From positions 1-64,000 of the forward strand of contig NZ_NPBD01000001.1 in the NCBI RefSeq assembly GCF_002272745.1: DNA of 64,000 nt, given 5' to 3'. Below are positions 52,169 to 59,645 of the stretch, piece after piece; position 1 is the first letter of the stretch, and every line of letters begins with the position of its first letter. The notes under the pieces were generated by a model. It was not told where the DNA came from and ran no database searches. It worked only from the letters and a program-made list of their open reading frames with translations. The translations under genes and the position numbers were made by a program. Source of the DNA: Terribacillus saccharophilus (GTDB lineage: Bacteria; Bacillota; Bacilli; Bacillales; Amphibacillaceae).

Positions 52169-53011
52169 TGTAATATCCATAAATCCTTCACCAAATACAT
52201 CACGCACGTCGTATAGCGTGATGAATGCTTTTGTATCGATAGAACGGACTATTTTTTTTAATGGAAGCAGTTCTTGCTTATTGATGACTACATACAGAAT
52301 TTCCTTCTGGTTCTGTGTATAATATCCGCGTCCTTCCAGCAGCGTAACACCTCTGTCGAGCTGCGTGGAGATTGTCTTGGCAATTGTATCTTTTTGGTTG
52401 GAAATGATGAAGACCGCTTTCTTCGGATTCAATCCTTCAATGACAAATTCCATTACCTTCGTTGCGATGTATAGCATAATCACAGTAATTAGAAGCTTTT
52501 CTGTGCCGATGATGAACCATGAAGCTGCTACAACAATCAAATCAAAGAACAATAAGGCAAAGCTTGTATTCCAATCGAGATACTTATTCGCAAGTCGGGC
52601 AAGAATTGCAGTACCAGCTGTCGTACCGCCTACTTTAAGTACAAGTCCGATGCCGACACCAGCAAATAAACCGCCAAAGACTGCGTTTACTAGTACTTGA
52701 TCCGAAGCTATTTCCCAGCTTTCCGTTAAATGAAGGAAGAAAGAATTAAGAATGACGACAATGATTGTATAAAAAACGGTCTGCTTGTCTAGGAATCGGT
52801 ATCCTATGATAATTAAAAGACCATTCAAAATAAGGTTCATAATACTCGGAGCCCAGCCAAGAGCATAAAATAAAATAATAGTAACACCTGTTACGCCGCC
52901 TTCGCCGAGTTCACTTGGAATAGCGAAAATATTCACTGCCAGGGCGAATAGAAAGGATCCAGCCATGAGGAATACCAGGTCTCTGAGGAAGTTCTTCTTT
53001 ATCTGTTTCAT
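52163..53011 (-). CDS. YitT family membrane protein (DUF2179)
   Basis: 282 residues. Five or six membrane helices with GEGGVTGVTIILFYALGW and VGGTTAGTAILARLANKY, then a cytosolic DUF2179 domain (RGVTLLEGRGYYTQNQKEILYVVI) that resembles the PII-like ligand-binding fold. Function of the family is not established; transport is suspected. The frame is open to 53056, but AAAGGGGG fits ATG 53011. Confidence 0.9.
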   Translation of the reverse strand: MKQIKKNFLRDLVFLMAGSFLFALAVNIFAIPSELGEGGVTGVTIILFYALGWAPSIMNLILNGLLIIIGYRFLDKQTVFYTIIVVILNSFFLHLTESWEIASDQVLVNAVFGGLFAGVGIGLVLKVGGTTAGTAILARLANKYLDWNTSFALLFFDLIVVAASWFIIGTEKLLITVIMLYIATKVMEFVIEGLNPKKAVFIISNQKDTIAKTISTQLDRGVTLLEGRGYYTQNQKEILYVVINKQELLPLKKIVRSIDTKAFITLYDVRDVFGEGFMDITK

Positions 53012-53242
53012 CTGATAACCCCCTTTTAATATGTTGTTTTTTCTCTGATAGACCACGAGATTATATCACACTGCATTATAGCTTGCCATATTACTTGACA
53101 AGATTTTGAAAGAATATCTTCCTGTTTTGCAGAAGAGACAGAAAGGGTATTAGCATACGGAGAATGATTTTTTAGCAAAATGCGCATAAATTGTGTCTGA
53201 TTATAAAAAAGATTAGTATGTAGATAGTAGGAGGGTATGCAG

Positions 53243-54241
53243 ATGAATGAGACATTTAAAGCATTAATTGCAGATAAACAAGGAGAAGATTTCTCCGTTC
53301 AAGTGAAAGAATTGGCCGTTGACCAGTTGCCGGAAGGAGGAGTATTGATCAAGGTTCACTACTCCGGTGTCAACTATAAAGATAGCCTAGCGACGATACC
53401 AAATGGAAATGTAGTGAAGTCTTACCCTATCGTTCCAGGAATAGATTTGGCGGGTGAAGTGGTATCTTCTGAGGATGAACGATTCCAGCCGGGCGATCAA
53501 GTGATCGCGACAAGTTATGAAATCGGAGTTTCTCGTCATGGTGGATACAGCGAGTATGCAAGAGTGCCAGCTGATTATATCGTACCAGTACCGGAAGGAA
53601 TGACGACAAGAGAAGCAATGATTATCGGTACTGCAGGATTTACAGCTGCGCTCTCCGTTCAGCGTCTATTGGAGAACGGACTGGACAAAGAGAATGGTCC
53701 AGTACTTGTTACTGGAGCAACCGGAGGAGTCGGAAGTTTTGCAGTAGCTATTTTGTACAAGCTTGGCTTCGAAGTAGAAGCAAGTACAGGCAAACAAGAG
53801 GAGCAGGAATACCTTAAGGAGCTCGGAGCTACTCGTATCATTTCACGTGACGAGGTGTATGACGGAAATCTAAAGCAGATTGCAAGCCAGAGATGGGCAG
53901 CAGCAGTCGATCCGGTCGGCGGGGAACCACTCGCATCAGTTCTCAGCCAGCTCAAGTATAACGGATCCGCAGCAGTAAGCGGATTAACTGCCGGAGGCAA
54001 AGTCCCGACTAGTGTCTTCCCATTCATTCTTCGCGGAATCAACTTACTTGGAATAGATTCCGTTTATTGCCCGAAACCGACTCGGGAAAAAGTATGGCTG
54101 CAACTAGCAACTGCTTTCAATCCAGGAGATTTGGAACGATTCGTTATCGAAGAATTGACGCTGGAACAATTGCCGGATGCATTACCAAAGTTATTACAAG
54201 GTCATGCCCGCGGCAGATATCTTGTCCGTATCGGTGAATGA
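53243..54241 (+). CDS. YhdH/YhfP family quinone oxidoreductase (acryloyl-CoA reductase-like)
   Basis: 332 residues, medium-chain dehydrogenase/reductase without zinc. SGVNYKDSLA, PGIDLAGEVVSSEDERF, TAGFTAALSVQRL, VTGATGGVGSFAVAIL for NADPH and FILRGINLLGIDSV are hallmarks of YhdH/AcuI. It reduces acryloyl-CoA-type alkenes or quinones. ATGs at 53237 and 53243; the second is better spaced from GGAGGG. Monocistronic. Confidence 0.88.
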   Translation: MNETFKALIADKQGEDFSVQVKELAVDQLPEGGVLIKVHYSGVNYKDSLATIPNGNVVKSYPIVPGIDLAGEVVSSEDERFQPGDQVIATSYEIGVSRHGGYSEYARVPADYIVPVPEGMTTREAMIIGTAGFTAALSVQRLLENGLDKENGPVLVTGATGGVGSFAVAILYKLGFEVEASTGKQEEQEYLKELGATRIISRDEVYDGNLKQIASQRWAAAVDPVGGEPLASVLSQLKYNGSAAVSGLTAGGKVPTSVFPFILRGINLLGIDSVYCPKPTREKVWLQLATAFNPGDLERFVIEELTLEQLPDALPKLLQGHARGRYLVRIGE

Positions 54242-54275
54242 GTGTGACATTTGTGTGTCTATGGAATTTGAACTG

Positions 54276-54295
54276 TTTGTGAACATCGTCACAAA
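54276..54295. promoter_or_regulatory. Rex/Fnr-type operator candidate
   Basis: TTTGTGA-ACATCG-TCACAAA, seven-base perfect arms, 64 bases before a 46-residue membrane protein gene. Same half-sites and spacing as the two boxes in front of cydA. Confidence 0.65.
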
Positions 54296-54358
54296 TTGTT
54301 TCCCTTTGCGTTCAACCATGGCATAATCATAATCAAATGACTATGTGAGGTGCACAAA

Positions 54359-54499
54359 ATGATTTATCTTTTAATTGTGTTCGCAGTAGCTTGTGTTGTT
54401 GGCTGTTTTGCAGCTTGGTTGAAAATGGTCAAGCAAGACGGAGAGCAATTTGCAAGTGTGACGGAAACTCAGACAGAAACATATAAAAAAGCTAACTAA
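54359..54499 (+). CDS. Small single-helix membrane protein (46 residues), Rex/Fnr-box gene
   Basis: Begins MIYLLIVFAVACVVGCFAAW: one membrane helix (residues 2-22) with two cysteines, then a hydrophilic tail rich in Lys, Gln, Thr and Glu (KMVKQDGEQFASVTETQTET). Ribosome site GAGGTG at 54346-54351 and a strong terminator right after the stop show a separate short transcript. The operator candidate upstream suggests induction when oxygen is low or NADH is high. Size and layout recall the CydX/CydS subunits of cytochrome bd, and cydA begins 2.7 kb downstream, but the sequence does not clearly match either. Confidence 0.6.
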   Translation: MIYLLIVFAVACVVGCFAAWLKMVKQDGEQFASVTETQTETYKKAN

Positions 54500-54507
54500 A
54501 TGATATT

Positions 54508-54538
54508 AGCGTGCTGCCCTGGCAGCACGCTTTTTTTA
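54508..54538 (+). terminator. Terminator after the 46-residue gene
   Basis: AGCGTGCTGCC / GGCAGCACGCT with loop CT and seven T. Confidence 0.92.
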
Positions 54539-54637
54539 TATGTCAATTTAACTAAGTTTTCTTCGAAAAACGTGTTATAACCTTATTAAATTAGGGTAAA
54601 GGTATGGTATTCGAATTATGAGTAAGGAGAAAGGTAC

Positions 54638-55510
54638 TTGGAAATGAAAACATTTGCAGAAATGACCAAAAGTGTAAGTGCTTTTGATAATTTCGATGAA
54701 GCAGCCCAGGGCGTGCTGAATATTATCAGTGAATTCGTGAAGATTAATACACTCTTTATCGCAAAAAATGACAACATTCATAATCAAATCATCAAAGTCG
54801 TTAACCAAAAGGATAAGCTCCTCCAGGAAGGAGAAAAGCTTCCCTTTAATGAGACATTGTGCAAGCTCAGTGTCGATCATGGGAGAGAAATACTGATTAT
54901 CCCAGACTTGACGAAGAGTGAACTATCTCAATCACTAGAAGTAGCAAAGAACCTCGGTGGCGGTAGCTTTATCGGGATTCCAATCTACTTTGAGAACGGA
55001 GAAAATTACGGTACTATTTGCGGTCTTGATTCGAAATCATTTCCGTTTACGGAAGAGCATATCCGTTTATTCGAAACAATGGCATCACTTTTGACTTTTG
55101 TGCTAGAGCTTGAAAATGCCAATAAGCAGATACAAAATTTGTCGGCACCATTCGTTCCGATTACTTCTGGGGTAGCAGTGCTTCCGATCATTGGATTCAT
55201 AAATGAGGATAGAGCTGAAAAAATCATCCAGTTATCTTTGCAGAAGAGCCAGGAGCTGAATTTGGATTACCTTGTCATCGACTTATCAGGTATTTCTCAG
55301 ATTGATCATGTGGTAAGCAATTCTTTATTAAAGATAGCTACTTTACTGAAGCTTATCGGTGTGAAACCAATTTTGACTGGATTCCATCCGGATTTAGCAT
55401 TAAAAGCTTTATCTCTGCAGATGGAATTAAAAGACATAATAATAGAAGCTAATTTGGAGCGTGCATTGAATAAGATCGGACTAAAATTGGAGAAGCGTGA
55501 TAGATTGTAA
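54638..55510 (+). CDS. GAF-STAS sensor protein (RsbR-like)
   Basis: 290 residues. The GAF domain occupies about residues 12-160 (FDEAAQGVLNIISEFVKINTLFIAKN, GGGSFIGIPIYFENGENYGTICGLDSKSFPFTEEHIRLFETMA), followed by a short coiled segment and a STAS domain (YLVIDLSGISQIDHVVSNSLLKIATLLKLIGVKPILTGFHPDLALKAL). The Ser in DHVVSNS is at the place of the phosphorylated Thr171 of RsbR; the second site is not conserved. Probably a stressosome-type input protein with a different sensor. Start TTG 54638 (AGGAGA) or ATG 54644; both fit. Confidence 0.82.
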   Translation: MEMKTFAEMTKSVSAFDNFDEAAQGVLNIISEFVKINTLFIAKNDNIHNQIIKVVNQKDKLLQEGEKLPFNETLCKLSVDHGREILIIPDLTKSELSQSLEVAKNLGGGSFIGIPIYFENGENYGTICGLDSKSFPFTEEHIRLFETMASLLTFVLELENANKQIQNLSAPFVPITSGVAVLPIIGFINEDRAEKIIQLSLQKSQELNLDYLVIDLSGISQIDHVVSNSLLKIATLLKLIGVKPILTGFHPDLALKALSLQMELKDIIIEANLERALNKIGLKLEKRDRL

Positions 55511-55540
55511 ACCAGACAGTGATAATTGTCTGGTTTTTTT
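55509..55540 (+). terminator. Terminator after the GAF-STAS gene
   Basis: AACCAGACA / TGTCTGGTT with loop GTGATAAT-like bases and seven T. The stretch to 55727 contains no convincing gene. Confidence 0.88.
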
Positions 55541-55727
55541 GTTTATTTGAGTTCGGAATGATAACGGTTTTCTGGTAGATAGGATTGCATGAATCATGAT
55601 TGGAATTGATGCACCGGCGCACACAAGGAAGGAAAACCCTCATCTGTATGTGCGTATACTGCTTTCTAGTGTGTTTTGGTACTCTATACAACCATTTAGA
55701 TAATGGTAAAATAAGGAGGGGAAAAGA

Positions 55728-55790
55728 ATGGAGAAAATGCTTGTGCATAAACATAAGGATACTCTGGCACATGGCATTGCCAAGCCTTGA
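55728..55790 (+). CDS. Possible 20-residue peptide
   Basis: ATG 55728 lies seven bases after AAGGAGGGG and the frame stops after 20 codons, 61 bases before an acetyltransferase gene. The peptide is basic and His-rich (VHKHKD). It could be a leader peptide, a remnant, or chance. Confidence 0.3.
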   Translation: MEKMLVHKHKDTLAHGIAKP

Positions 55791-55851
55791 AGATTGAGTT
55801 ATCTTTTATTTGACTAAGCCTAGCATTTCTTTCTGGGAGGCGGAAGCGAAA

Positions 55852-56268
55852 ATGAGGATTGTACAAGAGAATAATGAAGAAGCAAGTGAATATATCCGGG
55901 AAAGACTCATTGCATACAATGCAGAACAGCTGCCAGAAGAAGCGAAGTCAAACAAGGAAACAGCTGCATTTACGGTTCGAGATGAAGCGGGCGGCATTGT
56001 AGGTGGTGTTACTTGTACACTTTACTGGAAACATATGCATATTGATTTTCTTTGGGTGGAAGAAACAAAGCGAAAGGAAGGTCTAGGTGCGAAGCTATTA
56101 GCCGAAGCTGAGAATTTTGCCAAACAAAAAGGTGCAAGACTTATCAAACTGGATAGCTTCAGTTTTCAGGCTCCTGCTTTCTACGAAAAACATGGCTATA
56201 CAGTGTTTGGAAAAGTGGAGGATCATCCAGTAGGACATACCCAATATTATTTGGTTAAGTGGTTATAG
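55852..56268 (+). CDS. GNAT family N-acetyltransferase
   Basis: 138 residues. FLWVEETKRKEGLGAKLLAEAENFAKQKGA holds the acetyl-CoA loop (RKEGLG), and FQAPAFYEKHGYTVFGKV is the late motif. The frame is open from TTG 55810, but GGGAGG fits ATG 55852 and the family's normal start. Acceptor unknown; similar proteins have been called histone-acetyltransferase-like by annotation only. Confidence 0.85.
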   Translation: MRIVQENNEEASEYIRERLIAYNAEQLPEEAKSNKETAAFTVRDEAGGIVGGVTCTLYWKHMHIDFLWVEETKRKEGLGAKLLAEAENFAKQKGARLIKLDSFSFQAPAFYEKHGYTVFGKVEDHPVGHTQYYLVKWL

Positions 56269-56317
56269 GAAACTTCGAAGCTTACATCCGTATGAAATGT
56301 GAGGGGCAATAAAGTTG

Positions 56318-56495
56318 ATGACATACGCATTTGAAACAATTGAGATGAAGGCTTTTTCGGGCAAGATGAAAACTGATTATCGGGAAGTTGTGCAAGAATT
56401 CTCAAAAAGACTGGCGTTTACATAGTGTGAACCCGATTCCAGGGCATGACGGAATGGCTCTTAGTATCGAGCTGATTTTCAAAAGGGAAGCATAA
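56318..56495 (+). pseudogene. DUF4177-like protein, frameshifted
   Basis: ATG 56318 (TTG 56315 also possible, GAGGGG before) reads MTYAFETIEMKAFSGKMKTD and YREVVQEFSKR, then a TAG at 56423. In the next frame the sequence continues as DWRLHSVNPIPGHDGMALSI and ELIFKREA to a stop at 56493. Removing one A from the AAAAA run at 56404-56408 joins them into EFSKDWRLHSV, a normal DUF4177 protein of about 58 residues. So one base is extra in a homopolymer, by mutation or sequencing error. Confidence 0.78.
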
Positions 56496-56506
56496 GAGGT
56501 GGAAGT

Positions 56507-56977
56507 ATGCGAATTAGGGAAATAGAAGAAAAAGACAATCAACCAGTCGAACAGCTGATTCGGACATGCTTGAAGGAATTTGGTGCTGATAAGCCTGGAA
56601 CAGCTTGGAGTGATCCAGATCTTGGTCGTTTCTTTTTCTTGTATCAGCAGCCTGGTTCGAAATATTGGGTTGTAGAAGAAGAAGGAACGATTGCGGCAGG
56701 GTGTGGAATTGGCCCTGTAGAGGGACATCCAGAAGTGTGTGAACTCCAGAAAATGTATGCAGCCAAAAATACACGCGGAACAGGTGTTGCACGTGATTTA
56801 CTGCAGGTAGCTCTTACTTTTGCCGGGCGGCATTATAGTCGCTGTTACTTGGAGACGCTGAGCAATATGACTGCTGCAAATCGTTTTTATCTAAAGCAAG
56901 GCTTTCAACGTTTGGAAAAACCATTAAGTGAAACGGAGCATTACGCTTGTGATGCATGGTATATCAAAGATTTATAA
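56507..56977 (+). CDS. GNAT family N-acetyltransferase
   Basis: 156 residues. ELQKMYAAKNTRGTGVARDLLQVALTFA contains the acetyl-CoA loop (NTRGTGVA) and CYLETLSNMTAANRFYLKQGFQRLEKPL the late motif, as in the YvbK/putative-acetyltransferase group that begins RIREIEEKDN. GAGGTGG precedes ATG 56507. It follows the broken DUF4177 frame by 11 bases, so they may share a transcript. Confidence 0.86.
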   Translation: MRIREIEEKDNQPVEQLIRTCLKEFGADKPGTAWSDPDLGRFFFLYQQPGSKYWVVEEEGTIAAGCGIGPVEGHPEVCELQKMYAAKNTRGTGVARDLLQVALTFAGRHYSRCYLETLSNMTAANRFYLKQGFQRLEKPLSETEHYACDAWYIKDL

Positions 56978-57063
56978 TTTAATGAAGGAACAACCACACA
57001 GCCCAGTGAATGTAGAAACAGTGCTTAATTTAATGTCAAAATAAATTCATATTAACTACCTGT

Positions 57064-57089
57064 AAATCCCTTTCCGAAGGGATTTTTTT
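57064..57089 (+). terminator. Terminator
   Basis: AAATCCCTT / AAGGGATTT with loop TCCG-like bases and seven T. Ends readthrough before the cyd promoter. Confidence 0.88.
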
Positions 57090-57124
57090 GTTTGTTAACA
57101 AAGCTGTTAAGATTACGCCACAAA

Positions 57125-57142
57125 TTGTTCAATATTTCACAA
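57125..57142. promoter_or_regulatory. Rex/Fnr-type operator 1 of cydA
   Basis: TTGTTCAATATTTCACAA, one half-site perfect and one with a single change relative to TTGTGA-N6-TCACAA. Confidence 0.65.
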
Positions 57143-57184
57143 TCTCAAATAGGAAAGCAGGAGTATACTAAATGTAACAGGACA

Positions 57185-57202
57185 TTGTGACTAATTTCAC
57201 AA
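57185..57202. promoter_or_regulatory. Rex/Fnr-type operator 2 of cydA
   Basis: TTGTGACTAATTTCACAA, perfect six-base arms, exactly 60 bases after the first box and 40 bases before the start codon. Rex represses cyd in B. subtilis; Bacillus Fnr boxes (TGTGA-N6-TCACA) would also match. Confidence 0.85.
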
Positions 57203-57241
57203 AGTTTCCGGTAAAATTATGAAAAGAAAGAAGGCGGCAAA

Positions 57242-58642
57242 ATGGATGTTGTAGAGCTTTCGCGTATCCAATTTGCATCAACGACATTGTTCCACTTCCT
57301 ATTCGTTCCATTAAGTATAGGGTTGGCATTTATCATTGCAATCATGGAAACGATGTATGTGGTCAAAAAAGATGATAAATATAAAAAAATGGCGAAGTTC
57401 TGGGGTCATATATTTTTGATTAACTTCGCAGTCGGTGTTGTCACCGGTATATTACAGGAATTCCAATTCGGGATGAACTGGTCGGAATACTCCCGTTTTG
57501 TAGGGGACGTTTTCGGTGCACCGCTTGCTATTGAAGCGTTGCTGGCATTCTTTATGGAGTCTACTTTCCTTGGTTTGTGGATTTTCGGTTGGGATCGTTT
57601 GCCGAAATGGGTGCATGCATTATGTATTTGGCTTGTGTCTCTAGGTACGATTTTCTCCGCATTCTTCATTCTGTCTGCGAACTCATTCATGCAGCATCCA
57701 GTCGGAGAAGTATTGCAAAATGGCAGACTTGAAATGAATGACTTCTTGGCAATCATGACGAATGGTCAGCTTTGGGTCGAATTCCCGCATACAGTCTTCG
57801 GATCGTTCGCGACTGGTGCATTATTCATCGTAGGTATTAGTGCTATTGCGCTTTTACGCAAGAAACATGTGGCATTCTATAAAGGTTCATTTAAGATCGC
57901 TATTGTTGTCGCTTTGATCAGTGGCATTGGTATTGCATTATCTGGTCACGAGCAGGCATTATATCTTGTTGAAACACAGCCAATGAAAATGGCTGCAAGT
58001 GAAGGTCTGTGGGAAGACAGTGCCGATCCTGCACCATGGACAGTATTTGCCAATATCGATACAGAAGCGAAAGAAAATTCGGGCGAGCTTAAAATTCCTT
58101 ATGTATTAAGTTTCTTATCTTATGGTAAGTTCAGCGGTTCAGTTGAAGGTATGAATTCCTTGCAGGAACGTTATACAGATCTATATGGACCTGGCAATTA
58201 CATCCCGCCGGTTAAGACAACATTCTGGAGCTTCCGTGTCATGACGGTACTTGGCGGAGCAATTCTCGCTTTATCCGTCTGGGGTGCTTATCTTTATGCA
58301 CGTAAAAAACTTGTTAATAGCAAATGGTATTTGCGCTTGATGATTGTTGCAATCAGCTTCCCGTTTATCGGCAACTCTGCTGGTTGGGTCATGACTGAAA
58401 TCGGTCGTCAGCCTTGGGTTGTGTTCGGATATATGAAAACAGAGGATGCGGTCAGTGCTGGTGTCACGGCAGGGGAAGTTCTTTTCTCCCTTATCACATT
58501 CTCAGCTCTGTACTTGATTCTGTTCGCGGTTATGATTACATTGTTCGTTCGTGAAATCAAAAAAGGACCGGATCACGATATCGAAGAAACAGAACCAATC
58601 GCAGATCCATTCACGAAGGAGGGTCAACATGCTTTCTCTTAA
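57242..58642 (+). CDS. cydA: Cytochrome bd quinol oxidase subunit I
   Basis: 466 residues, nine membrane helices. Haem ligands are visible: H18 in TTLFHFLFVPLS, H236 in SGHEQALYLVETQPMKMAASEGLW (which also holds conserved Glu and Met) and the Met in FGMNWSEYSRFVGDVFGAPLAIE region typical of haem b558. The quinol-binding loop is short, as in the Geobacillus-type S-class oxidase. It reduces oxygen to water with menaquinol at high oxygen affinity. AGAAGGCGG precedes ATG. First gene of cydABDC. Confidence 0.96.
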   Translation: MDVVELSRIQFASTTLFHFLFVPLSIGLAFIIAIMETMYVVKKDDKYKKMAKFWGHIFLINFAVGVVTGILQEFQFGMNWSEYSRFVGDVFGAPLAIEALLAFFMESTFLGLWIFGWDRLPKWVHALCIWLVSLGTIFSAFFILSANSFMQHPVGEVLQNGRLEMNDFLAIMTNGQLWVEFPHTVFGSFATGALFIVGISAIALLRKKHVAFYKGSFKIAIVVALISGIGIALSGHEQALYLVETQPMKMAASEGLWEDSADPAPWTVFANIDTEAKENSGELKIPYVLSFLSYGKFSGSVEGMNSLQERYTDLYGPGNYIPPVKTTFWSFRVMTVLGGAILALSVWGAYLYARKKLVNSKWYLRLMIVAISFPFIGNSAGWVMTEIGRQPWVVFGYMKTEDAVSAGVTAGEVLFSLITFSALYLILFAVMITLFVREIKKGPDHDIEETEPIADPFTKEGQHAFS

Positions 58643-59645
58643 TGAATTCTGGTTTATCCTTGTCGCTGTTTTGTTCGTTGGCTTCTTCTTCCTGGAAGGC
58701 TTCGACTTCGGCGTCGGGATTGCAAGTAAATTTGTAGCCAAAGATGATTTGGAAAAACGCGCTTTTATCAATTCAATCGGTCCGTATTGGGATGCGAATG
58801 AAGTATGGCTGATTACAGCTATCGGTGCGATGTTCGCAGCCTTCCCTAACTGGTATGCGTCTATGCTGAGCGGTTTTTATCTTTGCTTCGCTTTCATTTT
58901 GTTCGGTCTGATCGGCCGCGGGGTAGCATTCGAGTTCCGCGGTAAAGCAGACCACCCGACATGGCGTAAGACTTGGGACTGGGTGATATTGATAGGTAGT
59001 ACCATTCCGCCACTCGTGTTCGGTATCATGTTCACTGCCTTAATCCAAGGTGTACCAATTGATGAGAATATGCACATGCATGCTGGCATATCCGATGTTA
59101 TCAATGTCTATACAGTTCTTGGCGGAGTGACATTGACAATGCTTTGCGTATGGCACGGTCTTATTTTCGGAACACTACGGTTGATGGACACATTGCGGGA
59201 GCGATGCCGTCGTGCAGCGAAAAATTTGCTGCCGATTAACGCAATTTTACTGGTGGCATTCCTAGGAATGACATTCTTTAAAACAGATATGTTCAGTGTA
59301 CATGGCAATATTTTAGAGTATTTATTCATGGTCGGTATTCTTGTTTATATCGCATCTGGCTATTTCATCACACGTAAACGTGATGGCTGGGCATTCCTAA
59401 TGTCTGGTTTAATCATGATCCTGCTGATTGCTTCCGTGTTTATTGGTCTATTCCCACGGGTAATGATCAGTTCTATCAGTGAAGCATACAGTTTAACTGT
59501 GCAGTCGGCATCATCAGGAGATTATTCTTTGAAAGTCATAACCTATATCAGTTTGGCATTGCTGCCATTCGTATTAGGCTATCAAATCTGGAGCTACTAC
59601 GTTTTCCGTAAACGTGTAGATCATAAGGAGCATATGGAATACTAA
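58629..59645 (+). CDS. cydB: Cytochrome bd quinol oxidase subunit II
   Basis: 338 residues, eight or nine membrane helices; LNEFWFILVAVLFVGFFFLEGFDFGVGI at the start and GPYWDANEVWLITAIGAMFAAFPNWYA are standard CydB. It supports subunit I and helps form the proton or oxygen path. GGAGGG fits ATG 58629, which lies 14 bases inside the end of cydA, so translation is coupled. A longer in-frame start exists but adds an unlikely basic tail. Confidence 0.96.
   Translation: MLSLNEFWFILVAVLFVGFFFLEGFDFGVGIASKFVAKDDLEKRAFINSIGPYWDANEVWLITAIGAMFAAFPNWYASMLSGFYLCFAFILFGLIGRGVAFEFRGKADHPTWRKTWDWVILIGSTIPPLVFGIMFTALIQGVPIDENMHMHAGISDVINVYTVLGGVTLTMLCVWHGLIFGTLRLMDTLRERCRRAAKNLLPINAILLVAFLGMTFFKTDMFSVHGNILEYLFMVGILVYIASGYFITRKRDGWAFLMSGLIMILLIASVFIGLFPRVMISSISEAYSLTVQSASSGDYSLKVITYISLALLPFVLGYQIWSYYVFRKRVDHKEHMEY

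Noticed and set aside
55600..55797. 65-codon frame with many Cys and His upstream of a GNAT gene
   Set aside because: No ribosome site before its start and no recognisable domain; the region looks non-coding apart from a possible 20-residue peptide in another frame.
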